Assembly (NCBI GenBank): GCA_021464525.1
Contig: JADRCO010000631.1
Location: 1-29,259 of the forward strand
Direction of reading: 5' to 3'
Origin: Rhizophagus sp. LPA8_4_AMF
Lineage: Eukaryota; Glomeromycota; Glomeromycetes; Glomerales; Glomeraceae
DNA length: 29,259 bases
The notes under the pieces were generated by a model. It saw only the letters and a list, made by a program, of their open reading frames with translations, made no database searches and had not been told where the DNA came from. How positions within the stretch are numbered: the stretch's first letter is position 1; the number at the start of each line of letters is the position of its first letter. The position numbers were made by a program, and so were the translations under genes. This document shows, in pieces, positions 1 through 8,904 of the stretch.

Positions 1-440
1 GCATTTCCATAAAATCATATATTCTTAATATAAATCAAACATTTTTTAAAAAAAAATTCATAAAAAAATTTTCTTAATTTTTTTTGATTTTTTATTACTC
101 CTATTATATAAATTATTTTTAAAATTTTGAGCTTTATAAATATTATATTAAATATCTAAATATGATAGAGCCAATCTTAAAGTTCTTTCAATAAAAATTT
201 CAAATGATTTGGCTGAAAATTGATGGATTTACCTATGTGAGGACATTCACATTTGAAAATCACAAAATAGCTTATTCCTTCTTATCTGGATCATGAATTA
301 AAGATTATTTTTGATACTATTTTTGATTTTACATTTATATTTATCATTTAATTTATTAAATATTTACTTTTTTAACATTTAATCATTCATTATTATTACT
401 AAATTTAAAAATGAACAGCTATATTAATTTAAATTGTTTT
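1..440. other. AT-rich DNA, no gene seen
   Basis: Long A/T runs and frequent stops in all frames. I see no splice-framed exon, RNA gene or repeat structure in this stretch. Confidence 0.6.
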
Positions 441-1094
441 GTGTTGGGTAGGCTGAACACTGTAGATTTTTACTATTTTTAGGTTAAATGTTACACAAAT
501 CCAAAAAGGAAAGTTTACTTCTTATTAAAAATGAGAGATGTCTAAAGCAGAATCAAATCATATGACTTTGAAAAATTTTGTTTTTACTAAATAAAACTTT
601 CTACCATATATACAACCTTTTTAAACAATATATACTAGGTGTATTTTGGTCTGCTCTGCAACTTTACTTAGAGCACAGAGTGGGGTTTTTGAATACTGTT
701 TTTGATTTATTCGACTTTTTTCATTTTTGTTATCCATTTTTGGTTATGATCGGCAAAATTCATTCATTCATATGTAAAGTCAAAAATGATATTCAAAATC
801 CACTTTCTTTCCTTAAGTAAACTTACAGAACAGGTCAAAATACATTTATTTTATGAATTTAAAGTTTTACATTAATCTCTGTTTATAAAAATCTTAATCT
901 AATCAGATTTTTCAAGGTTATGTAATTTGTCTCCGCTTTAAATGACCTCTAAAAATGGAAAAATCAATTTCATGAACTTCCAAAAAAGGAAATACCAGTT
1001 ACACAAATTTTGTATTACAAGTGCTATTCTATGCATTGTTTTATTAATTTAATGCTATTTTATTTCAAGAATTGTTGTTCAACCTACCCAACAC
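441..1094. mobile_element. Non-autonomous DNA transposon (MITE-like), 19-base terminal inverted repeats
   Basis: The left end GTGTTGGGTAGGCTGAACA (441-459) matches the reverse complement of 1076-1094 at 18 of 19 positions. The roughly 650 bases between hold no transposase; the short open frame at 578-820 is AT-rich and looks like noise. The right end is followed by TA, but the left is preceded by TT, and no clear 8- or 9-base target duplication was found, so the superfamily is open. TIR length and total size fit a deletion derivative moved by a transposase encoded elsewhere. Observed: the inverted ends. Inferred: mobility. Confidence 0.6.
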
Positions 1095-1204
1095 TAATCA
1101 ATGTACTGTTCAATGGTTTTTAAATTTGCTGATGTATATTTTAGTTTTAGTTGATGAATACCAATTGGATAAGTTCAAAACCCATCACTGACTTAAGATG
1201 GCTT

Positions 1205-1740
1205 AGATTCAATCTGAAGCAATTTTTTTAGAAAAATTTTTTAATTTAATTATTTTATTTTTTTCTTTATAAATCAATTAGAATAACCATTTAAAACTTT
1301 TTTATATTTTCTTTTTAAAATATTATTAACTGTTCCTTACTTCCTTTTCTTTTTTCTTACAGAAATTGCTATTTGGAATGGTTATTTTAGATTTTGAGGT
1401 AGATGACTCTTTTTTTATATATATTTTTAGAAAGGCTAATAACCATTTCTTCTTCTTTTTTCTTTACAGAAATCTTCCAGAATGCCATTTGAAGATTAGA
1501 ATAGCAAGTGAGGATTTCTTTGTCTTTTCTTTATATTTTTACTTCCTAGGAATACTATTACCCATTTCTTTTTCTTTTTTTCTTTACAGGAACCTCCCTG
1601 AATACCATTTGAAAGTTAGATAGCAGGTAAAGGTTTTCTTTTATCTTTTCTCATATTTTTTTTCTAAAAATGCTACTAACTGTTCCTTTTTCTTTTTTTT
1701 TTATAGTACCTGGTTGGAATGGTTAATTTGTCTTGTTTGA
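1205..1740 (+). repeat. Left arm of large inverted repeat: tandem micro-exon/intron units
   Basis: The plus strand carries serial units of a short exon-like block followed by an intron-like block. Exon-like blocks lie at 1470-1507 (38 bases) and 1590-1626 (37 bases), and another begins at 1707. Intron-like blocks lie at 1508-1589 (GTGAGG...TTTACAG) and 1627-1706 (GTAAAGG...TTATAG). The second contains GCTACTAAC, a consensus-like branch site, before a pyrimidine tract. The arm starts at about 1205 with a degenerate copy of the hairpin found at 2643-2663. It is an inverted, diverged copy of 2040-2668 and runs toward it. Whether the units are transcribed cannot be told from sequence. Exons of 37-38 bases shift frame at each unit, so a long conserved protein is unlikely. 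Confidence 0.75.
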
Positions 1741-2039
1741 ATAGTAATAGGTATTTTAATTTAAAAAGTTAGAAAATCAAAAAGTTTATTGTAAAAAATT
1801 GGTTTTTTATTGAGATTTTGTAATAAAAATTATGTATCTTCTACTATTAAATAAAATCAATAAATTCATTGTGAATTTATTTTAAATCTAATTCTTTATT
1901 CATTATAATACAATGTTATTTTTTCTATTTCAAATATCAATCTTTTGTGTTTTTACTGTATATTTATTTGATCATACATATAAAACAAAGACTTTTTATT
2001 GTGACAATAAAAAATTGGCATGTATAATATTATATACAC
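1741..2039. other. Spacer between inverted arms with poly(A)-type signals on both strands
   Basis: AT-rich spacer between two convergent arrays. AATAAA occurs on the plus strand at 1822-1827 and 1850-1855, and on the minus strand as TTTATT at 1973-1978 and 1995-2000. This fits 3' ends of two convergent transcription units, but the hexamer is common by chance in DNA this AT-rich. Confidence 0.35.
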
Positions 2040-2668
2040 CAATTCTTAACACACAGTAATGAGAGTTCTAATCAATTCCTATAAAGAAAGGAAGGGAAGG
2101 AATGGTTAGTAACATTTTTAAAAATGAAATATATATAAAAAATTAAAACTTACCTTGGAAAATGGCTGTTCCAGAAGGTTCCTGTAAAGAAAAAAAGAAG
2201 GAGGAACGGTTAGTAGCGTTCCTAGAAAGAAAAACATAAAGGAAAGGCAAAAGAAAACCCTCACCTGCTATTTCAACTTCCAAATGGTGTTCTGGGAGGT
2301 TCCTGTAAAGAAAAAAAGAAAAAGGAACGGTTAATAGCGTTCCTAGAAAGAAAAAACATAAAGGAAGACAAAGAAACCCTCACTTGCTATTCCAACCTCT
2401 AAATGGCGTTCTGGAAGGTTCCTGTAAAGAAAAAAAGAAGAAGGAACAGGTAATAGCACTCCTATAAAGAAAAACATAAAAAAAATATATAAAAAAAGCG
2501 TCAAATAGCAGTTCCTGTAAGAAAAAAGAAAAGGAACAGTTAATAATGTTCCAAAAAGAAAATTATAAATGGCCATTCTAACTGATTTATATAGAAAAAA
2601 AAGAAAAGGCGCGAAAATAAAATAATTAAATTAAAAAAAATTGCCTCAGATCGAATCTGAGGCACCTC
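2040..2668 (-). repeat. Right arm of large inverted repeat: tandem micro-exon/intron units, best preserved
   Basis: Read on the minus strand, exon-like blocks are 2421-2384 (38 bases), 2302-2265 (38) and 2181-2154 (28), with another beginning at 2078. Intron-like blocks between them are 2383-2303 (81 bases), 2264-2182 (83) and 2153-2079 (75). Each starts GTGAGG or GTAAGT, carries GCTATTAAC, GCTACTAAC or TTACTAAC about 30 bases before the end, then a T/C tract and TTTACAG or TTATAG. The exon block reads GAACCTYCCAGAACRCCATT at its start. A degenerate unit lies upstream at about 2514. Conservation spans exon and intron alike, so the unit was duplicated as DNA. No protein family recognised. Confidence 0.8.
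2643..2663. repeat. Perfect 9-base-pair palindrome at the outer end of the right arm
   Basis: GCCTCAGAT (2643-2651) pairs with ATCTGAGGC (2655-2663) around a 3-base loop. The motif GATCTGAGG recurs around 2731 and 2752. A diverged copy of the palindrome sits at about 1206-1225, the outer end of the opposite arm. Confidence 0.6.
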
Positions 2669-2709
2669 AGGTGATCGATGTTTCACTTCACGCACCTCAC
2701 ATGACGATT

Positions 2710-2895
2710 TTAATCTGAGTGCGTGAACTTTGATCTGAGGTAAGAATCGATCTGAGGCACAACATATATAAGATATAATGTATATTTAACGGCCTCCTCC
2801 TCCTCCATATCTACATCTTCATCCTTCAATTCCTCTATCATCTCCTCTATCCTATCTTCTCCTATCTCTTCCACCTCCCTCTCCTCATCATCATC
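2710..2895 (-). pseudogene. Acidic coding remnant (possible terminal exon)
   Basis: A 61-codon open stretch on the minus strand runs from 2895 to a TAA at 2712-2710. It begins directly after TAG, which could be a 3' splice acceptor, and opens DDDEEREVEEIGEDRIEEMI, very rich in Glu and Asp. Acidic tails occur at the C-termini of CENP-B/pogo transposases and many nuclear proteins, but nothing else identifies it. The Glu run reflects a GAG/GAT-rich low-complexity tract. The last third overlaps the GATCTGAGG repeat cluster. It may be part of an unknown host exon or a compositional accident. Confidence 0.3.
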
Positions 2896-3264
2896 CTATT
2901 TAGCCATGAAAGTTCTGTATAACGAGGCATGAAAAAGCGCATACAAGTTAGAATTTCGTTGTGAAAACATCAGAATAATCATTAAATCATTAAAAACCTC
3001 ACCTACTGAGCAATTAACCGAAATTTAATTGATCATTGATTGTAAAAGTCTAATATTTTTTATAAATACCGGTAACCCTTAAAAATCGATAACGTAGATA
3101 GTTTACAAAAAATGATAATATTTAAATTACATACCTCGCTCAAAAAAAGCCGCAAAAATTCGTGACTGATGATTGTTCTCGACACTTTTCCTGATTTTTT
3201 GGATATCATTACATTTGGAGACTTCATTTTTTGCTCTTCGTTATTAACTTTGTGAAAACTGGTA

Positions 3265-3455
3265 CACTCAACTCTCTCTAAGTGCACTCTCTTTAAATGC
3301 ACACATTACAAATTTTTTTTTCTAAATAAACCCTCCTACTCAGTCCCGAGTATATAGATATTATATAAAATTTCTCTAAATGCACACCCTCTCTAAATGC
3401 ACATTTTTTCAAATTTTCATTATGGTCCCGGGGTGCACTTAGAGAGAGTTGACTG
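3265..3455. mobile_element. pogo/Tigger-type MITE, about 191 bases
   Basis: The left end CACTCAACTCTCTCTAAGTG (3265-3284, continuing CAC) and the reverse complement of the right end, CAGTCAACTCTCTCTAAGTG (ending at 3455), differ at one position. The CAG start and TCTCTCTAAGTGCAC core are of the kind seen in pogo/Tigger inverted repeats. TA precedes the left end; on the right a TA lies three bases further out, so the target duplication is imperfect. The motif TCTCTWWAATGCAC recurs inside as sub-terminal repeats (about 3290, 3368, 3387). No coding capacity. The transposase remnant at 6224-6628 is of the right class to have moved such elements. Confidence 0.75.
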
Positions 3456-3494
3456 CAGTAATAAATCACTAGCCATAAATTATTTTAAGTATAT

Positions 3495-3496
<2 letters not shown>

Positions 3497-3528
<32 letters not shown>

Positions 3529-3590
3529 GGTGGCAAAAAAATTTTTTTTTTTTTTTTTTTTTTTGATTGTAAGGATGGCAAAAAAATTAT
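3497..3590. repeat. Long poly-T tracts with duplicated GGTGGCAAAAAAAT block
   Basis: T-runs at 3497-3526 and 3542-3564 are each followed by a G-rich block, GGGTGGCAAAAAAA (about 3528) and GGATGGCAAAAAAA (about 3574). This looks like a local duplication including the homopolymer. Assembled lengths of such runs are unreliable. Confidence 0.6.
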
Positions 3591-3914
3591 TTTATTTATA
3601 CTTTGATTTTGCTGATTCACGATTTACTTCGGTGATTGGATTAACGATAATAAAGCAGGACGTTACTTTCCTTGGAGATACTTATTAATTGTTGTCTCAG
3701 TCGTAAGGTATTTTTCCTACTGTGGAAAAAAAAAATTTCATTGTATTATTATCAGTACATATGTACTAGCTACACAGCCCCTCTTCCCGAAACATACAAT
3801 AAATACAAAAATGGCTTAGCTTTCAATAATCACAAATATCTAGGAAATTCATCCAAAAGCATTAATATTCCACGTAAATAATTCATATTTTGTTGTTCCC
3901 TGATTTAGATTTCT

Positions 3915-4049
3915 TCAATTTCCTTGTGGAAAAAGCCAGGAACAAGTGCTATCATCATCCTCATCAAAACCCATACTTCTTAAACCGCCACCTGCAGCAG
4001 CAACACCCACATTGCCACCATTATACTTTCCCGACTCCCGTAAATAAGA
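3915..4049 (-). pseudogene. Weak minus-strand coding remnant, unidentified
   Basis: A 44-codon open stretch between stops on the minus strand, without a convincing start. It reads KYNGGNVGVAAAGGGLRSMG and then FDEDDDSTCSWLFPQGN before TGA. The Gly/Ala stretch followed by an acidic block looks more protein-like than the overlapping plus-strand frame, which is His/Pro-rich. Local GC is above background. I do not recognise a family. Confidence 0.2.
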
Positions 4050-4410
4050 TCATGCATCATCTCTCACATTCACGATTTCTCAATGCTATTTCACGGAGCC
4101 GTGGATCGGGCAGACTACTGGTTTTTAAATATCGAGACCTTTAATTCATCCTTCTGGTTAAACATCATCTGTAAAAATATCAGCAAAAAAAATCGCACTT
4201 TTTTCCTTTTGTAAAAGAGATCAAATAAATTAATCGTTAAGAATAATAGATATCATAGTTGATATTATCAGACAGATCGCGACATTTAGAAAATAAATGT
4301 GATTGTTTAACGGAACTGGTTTGAATGTAATATCTACAATATCAAAAGGTTTGATAAATGTGAATAATTTTAATAAACTCGAACGAGCTTCGCTGACTAG
4401 AGTGGAGAAA

Positions 4411-4482
4411 AGTTCAAGTCCGGGGCTTTAGGACTGAGTCTTTGGACTCAGTCCTTTTGGGGCTTAATTGAGACGGTCCCAA
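4411..4482. repeat. Hairpin-bearing element end (possible MITE terminus)
   Basis: GGACTGAGTC (4431-4440) and GACTCAGTCC (4445-4454) form a perfect 10-base-pair hairpin with a 4-base loop. GGGGCTT flanks it on both sides (about 4422 and 4459), and GACGGTCCC follows at about 4472. The layout resembles the hairpin-rich terminus of a miniature element, but I found no matching partner end in this window. Confidence 0.35.
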
Positions 4483-4620
4483 ATTAGTCTTTATAATAAT
4501 GTAAATTAAAGTTATTTGATTGTCTACTTGATCAATCAATCATTAATCAATCGCGTTTTAATAAATTCCTGTGTTCTAACTTCTAAATCAATTACCATTA
4601 ACTTTTCCTTCCTAACAAAA

Positions 4621-4755
4621 ATGTCAGATAACGATTTTGATGATGCCGGCTATGATGAATATGAATATGAATCTTTTCCTGACAATGACGCTGACCTTTA
4701 TTATTCTCTATTCTTTGTTAAAGTATTTAAATCAATTAAATCCTTGTCCCCTTAG
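4621..4755 (+). pseudogene. First-exon-like fragment with acidic, Tyr-rich N-terminus
   Basis: The ATG at 4621 sits in a good fungal context (AAAAATGTCAG) after a pyrimidine-rich leader. The product starts MSDNDFDDAGYDEYEYESFP and soon runs into a non-conserved tail and a stop at 4755. Acidic, Tyr-rich starts of this kind occur in RNA polymerase subunit RPB6 and COP9 signalosome subunit 2, but the stretch is too short to choose and neither family's conserved body follows. GT at about 4721 and TTTCAG at about 4770 could bound a small intron, though the frame beyond is not convincing. Probably a gene 5' end copied or left without its body. Confidence 0.35.
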
Positions 4756-5990
4756 TCAATGATTTCAGTTTTCAGAATATGCTGAACGTTGTAAGAACTA
4801 AATTTGAATGAGAAACAAATGTTAACCAAGAGAATAAAATTTGAACTTTGTAGATTCTTTTAATTAAAATTATAATCTTTACATCTTATCGTAACTAGAT
4901 GGAGTTAATGAACTGGGTGCTAGTGAATGTGAAATATGTATGCGCTGGCTGATTTTGAGATTATTGATTTTTCTGGTAAACAGTGGCGGTTCACTAATTG
5001 AATAATAGTATCACATCTTATACTCCGGCTACTAAAACCAATTTATGATAAATAAAATTAAATAATTATTTATATTGTACCGATAATATCAAATAAACCC
5101 TTACTTTTTGGGTAGTTCACATAAGGATAAATTAATTGATCATGTCTTCTACAAGCATAACCATAAATACCTTTTCTGCTTCTACTATTATTTCCGTCAT
5201 CACCATCATCGCCTATTGTATTTTCATCATTGTTTTCATTTATCTTGGAATATTATCTTTGATTATTAATTGTGTGAAAAATCAACAAATTTTTCTATCC
5301 ATAATCCATACAAGTTCAATTAAAATATAACAGTTATCTTTTGGAATTTTTTGACATTTGTGTATAAATTTGCAATTAAAATAAAATTTAACGCAAAAAT
5401 TTAAAAAAGATATATAAATGTATATTACATATCCATTGAAGTCCACACAACCATGTAAATAGAGCTTTCTACGTGGTTTAATTCTTCAATTGTTGAATAA
5501 CTCATTAATTCCACTTTCACCTAATCTAGAGTTCCTCATATAGAAAAGACGAATCACAACTATTAACCGCGATCTTCTTTGAATTCTCTCATTCTTCTTG
5601 ATTCTTTCTATTATTTTATTGCTCAAGGAATTTATTTCCCCAGTATGTTTATAACCTTTATTATCAACAGCACAATCTATTATCTAACAAATATAACTTT
5701 ACTAACGTTCAGGCTGAAAGTCCAGAGAAATCTTTTGGAAAAGTATATGATTTGATTAAAATAAGCGTAGATTATATCCTTTTTTTTGTTCAAGTTGCCG
5801 GACCTTAAATGTTGACGTTACAACTTACAATGTTAGATACTAATCCTAAAATTTCATTGGTTATTGTTGTTACACCTGATTCTAAAATTTCATTGGGCAT
5901 ACACGCGACGTGACACGGTGATAGACGGGAAATTGCATGTATTCACTACGCTTCAAGAAAGAGTTGTTTAACACGCGCAGAAGCGCCAAC
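4756..5990. other. AT-rich intergenic DNA
   Basis: No supported gene. The open frame at 5136-5330 is Ile/Ser/Thr-rich low complexity and is not convincing. Around 5845-5895 the phrase CTAAAATTTCATTGG occurs twice. A small GC-richer patch lies at about 5895-5990, with no recognisable gene. Confidence 0.5.
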
Positions 5991-6223
5991 TTTCTTTGGA
6001 TTATCTGTTATCAAAAAAAACACCGCGACTTACCACTGACCTACCCAAGAAGAACTTGCTACCATATATAAAATCAAGCAAAATACTGCATCAATGTCAA
6101 AATTTAACTGCCATGAACCTTCTGTCTCTTCATCCATTCCATTGCCCCATTATCCCAATACCATATCCCATATTATATATTGGGTAATGTTTCTGATAAT
6201 CATGGGATTCCCCAGGCGAATGA

Positions 6224-6628
6224 ACAAAGAGAAAGGACACTTTGTTTTCTCAAGTAGATATGGCTCTTGCGGTATGGACAACAAGTGCATTTGCCGCTGG
6301 ACTTGTTATTAATGGTGATATTTTACGCGAAAAAGTTAAGACTTTTGCACGGGGATTTAAAATTGATGATGTTGTAGCTTCTAATGGGTGGATTAATAAA
6401 TTTAAACAACGCCATCATTTAAAGAATATTCAAATAGAAACATTAGATGAAGAAAGAAGACAATTGCGTGAAATTAAATTATGATTTAAATGGTTTTCTG
6501 ATTTTTTAAAAAGCAATGAAGGGTTAACTGATGAAGAAGTTATATCTATGATATCTATGGTAAAATCAAATAATAATGAAGAAGGACCTTTAGAAATAAT
6601 TTCTAAAAGAGAAGCTTTAGGTTATTAG
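6224..6628 (+). pseudogene. CENP-B/pogo-type (Tigger-like) transposase remnant: HTH plus C-terminal tail, DDE core missing
   Basis: The frame opens after a stop at 6221-6223. It reads TKRKDTLFSQVDMALAVWTT, then NGDILREKVKTFARGFKID and VVASNGWINKFKQRHHLKNI. This is the CENP-B-type helix-turn-helix that binds transposon ends; the LREK...F and SNGWINKFKQRH segments are diagnostic. After a TGA at 6482-6484 the same frame continues with NEGLTDEEVISMISMV and EEGPLEIISKREALGY, then TAG at 6626-6628. That matches the acidic tail found after the catalytic domain in this family. The roughly 200-residue DDE domain between them is absent, so this is an internal deletion derivative, further broken by the in-frame TGA. 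No ATG in frame; TTG at 6242 is not credible as a start. Nearest relative in the window: the MITE at 3265-3455. Confidence 0.75.
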
Positions 6629-7166
6629 GTGATCTTGTATTTTTTTAAATTTTTGTAATACAGTTTTTCAATAATAAAATAATAATATACTGTAATATAA
6701 TACAATAAATTTAAATTCTTATACAAAATTTCTTGAACTGATATTTCGATCTACCGATTTCCCAAAACCGGTAGCAACGGTACAATCGGGTTTTGACCGT
6801 ATAATAAGTATTAATTTCGTTTTTCTCGGTAAAAATCCGTCTCGACAAAATAAAAATAAATCAGAAAAGTCCGAAATATTAAACGTAAAACCGATTTTAC
6901 AATGATTTTACGTTTTATAATTCAACGATATATGCTTTGTATAAAGAAAGATTAGTGCGATGTATTATCAATACTCATTAGATGCTATTATTTATTATAC
7001 CGATTTTCCAGGGGGCTTTTCCACAGCCATTTTTATATTTCATCAACCAAACAAATCAGTAACACAGAAAAAGTTGCATATAAACACGCTCAGTTGTTTT
7101 ATTTTACAATACAAAACGCAAGTTAATACTAGCTATTTAAACAATCGTGATTTTAAAAGAATTGAT
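6629..7166. other. AT-rich spacer with small inverted repeat; possible kinase 5' remnant
   Basis: AAACGTAAAA (6881-6890) is matched by TTTTACGTTT (6906-6915), a 10-base inverted repeat. CCAAAACCGGTAGCAACGGT lies near 6761. At about 6997-7027 the plus strand reads YTDFPGGFSTA, reminiscent of a kinase glycine loop (GxGGFSTV), and may be an older remnant of the locus that follows. Confidence 0.35.
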
Positions 7167-8378
7167 ATGGCAAAAGTTTACCGAGCAGAAAGGACAGGCT
7201 TTAATAAATTTATTACTCTAAAGGAAGTTGTTGAAGAGGTAATTTATATTATACAGGTGTTAATTTTTATTTTAACGTACTGTATATCAAATTTTTAAAA
7301 CAATTCTATTCATGTTTTAGATAAATGAATTAAATTCTTGTAAAAATATTATTCATTTTTACGGCACTATAAGAGGTATAATGAATGCTTAAAATATTTT
7401 TGATATAAATATATAAATATATAATTACCCTTTGTGAGACCTAAAATAATTTTTTTTTAATAAAATTTCGTTAGTACTGGAATACGCTAGCGGTACTCTT
7501 TGTGTCCAACTTACATGGAAAGATAAAATCAATATGGCAATTCAATTATTTCATGTTGTATTATCTTTACATGATGAAGGAATTGTGCACCGTGACTTGG
7601 TAAAGTTCGTTTATTTACATTCTTATTTTCTTATTTTGTATTGTTGTTTTAATGTATGTTATTTATTGCATTTAATAATAGCACTCCAATATTATGATGC
7701 TAAGTCATCAAAAAAATATTAAATTAGCAAATCTTGGTTCGTCCAGAAGGATTGGGGAAACGCCCAATCCTTGTCCACATGGATATTTTCCCAATAAATA
7801 TACTTATAGTATCGGTGTATTATTATGGGAAATATCTAGTGGACATTCCCCTTTTCACGAATCAAGAAATAAATGGTGAACTAGATGTATTAAAAATTAT
7901 TTTTGTCAGTTGTCAATACTTATAAAGGGTATTAAAATTGAGTGTGGTTGTAAAAGTTATTGTGGTGGGTATTATTTATCTGAAAGGAAAATATTGGAAA
8001 CTTTCTTATTTAGAGAATACCTGTTCCTAATACACCTGAAGATTATGTAAAAGTTTATACTGGTAAATATAATAATATAATTTTAATTATAATCTACGAA
8101 TTAATTATTCTCTAATTATTCTCTAAGTATTTAATGTGCTTACACATACGTATATATGTTTATTTATTTATTTATCTCTCTCTTCTTGTCATCATTTATG
8201 AACAGAATCCACAAATTCTTGTTATACTGCAAAGGACAATGTTGATGAAAGGAGATATCTTGCGAACGATTCTATACCTGAACTACAACCTGGGAGAAAT
8301 GTAAACGGAAATGTTCATGGATTTAACGAAAAAGCAATCGAATTACTTCTTTCTAATTGCTTTTTTCTATATAAATAA
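7167..8378 (+). pseudogene. Decayed protein kinase of the expanded glomeromycete family, introns still in phase
   Basis: Exon-like blocks 7167-7238, 7321-7375, 7475-7599 and 7682-7879 join across GT-AG introns (7239-7320, 7376-7474, 7600-7681) without losing frame, giving 149 residues. Block 1 keeps MAKVYRA but lacks the glycine loop and the beta-3 lysine region. Block 2 reads INELNSCKNIIHFYGTIR, and block 3 VLEYASGTL and then HDEGIVHRDL. Block 4 has HQKNIKLANLGSSRRIGET, where DFG has become NLG, then YSIGVLLWEISSGHSPF and a stop. The activation segment is cut down. Downstream, 8014-8062 reads RIPVPNTPEDYVKVYT and joins, over an intron 8063-8205, to 8206-8378, restoring the E of YTE. The usual family sequence after YTE (CW...RPT) is replaced by unrelated sequence. 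Catalytically dead as drawn. Confidence 0.8.
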
Positions 8379-8697
8379 CTTGCCGCTGCGGGCTCTGAGC
8401 ATGTCCAATATCCATGAAGCGTTATAGTTGATTAGTTGATCTTACAAGGACGAAATTTTATAGCCAAATACAATTTGGTTTTTATGTATGAGAGGGAGAA
8501 GGAATTGTGAAAAACATGAATGAAGGCAATCTATAGGCATCTGCGGGACGAGTCACTCAATAAATTAGAAATTTAATAACTATTATTTTTTGTTATTACG
8601 AATTTTATAAATAAAGATCTTTAATTAAAAAAAAAAACTTTTGAAATATTTGATCGCGTGAAAGTACGTATCTTACAATTTATAAATTCTACGTAAC

Positions 8698-8904
8698 GTG
8701 GCCGTACGGATGATTGTTTTTTTCAACTTAACACGAAATGTCCCATCCGGCAATTTCACTATCAGACACTATAATCTAAAAGTTTCATTGCATCATTTAA
8801 AGATTCCTCGTGGATACACCTTTCCTCATTACCGGATTTTCTATGAAGGTCCAATGCCAGTTTTAAACACGAATTTCCTTAGTATATCCAAGGAAACTGG
8901 GTAA
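8698..8904 (+). other. Ambiguous open frame, both strands partly open
   Basis: The plus strand is open for 68 codons from a GTG, including KIPRGYTFPHYRIFYEGPMP. The minus strand in the same place reads ERCIHEESLNDAMKLLDYSV before a stop. Local GC is higher than in the flanks. Neither frame has a good ATG or a recognisable domain. It may be the trace of a gene on either strand. Confidence 0.2.

Noticed and set aside
2343-2576. 77-codon minus-strand ORF across the tandem units
   Set aside because: It reads straight through intron-like blocks; the peptide is a translation of the repeat, not a separate gene.
3060-3302. 80-codon minus-strand open frame
   Set aside because: Its first part lies in the terminal repeat of the MITE at 3265-3455 and the rest shows no domain; it is a shadow frame.
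4370-4440. Possible tRNA (AGAGTGG and GTTCAAGTCC look like A and B boxes)
   Set aside because: The boxes are only about 11 bases apart and no acceptor or anticodon stem can be formed.
4980-5000. CAGTGGCGG, a hAT-like terminal motif
   Set aside because: No matching inverted end or 8-base duplication found nearby.
5136-5330. 64-codon hydrophobic ORF that could be a membrane peptide
   Set aside because: Ile/Ser/Thr low complexity from ATC/ATT-rich DNA; no conserved feature.
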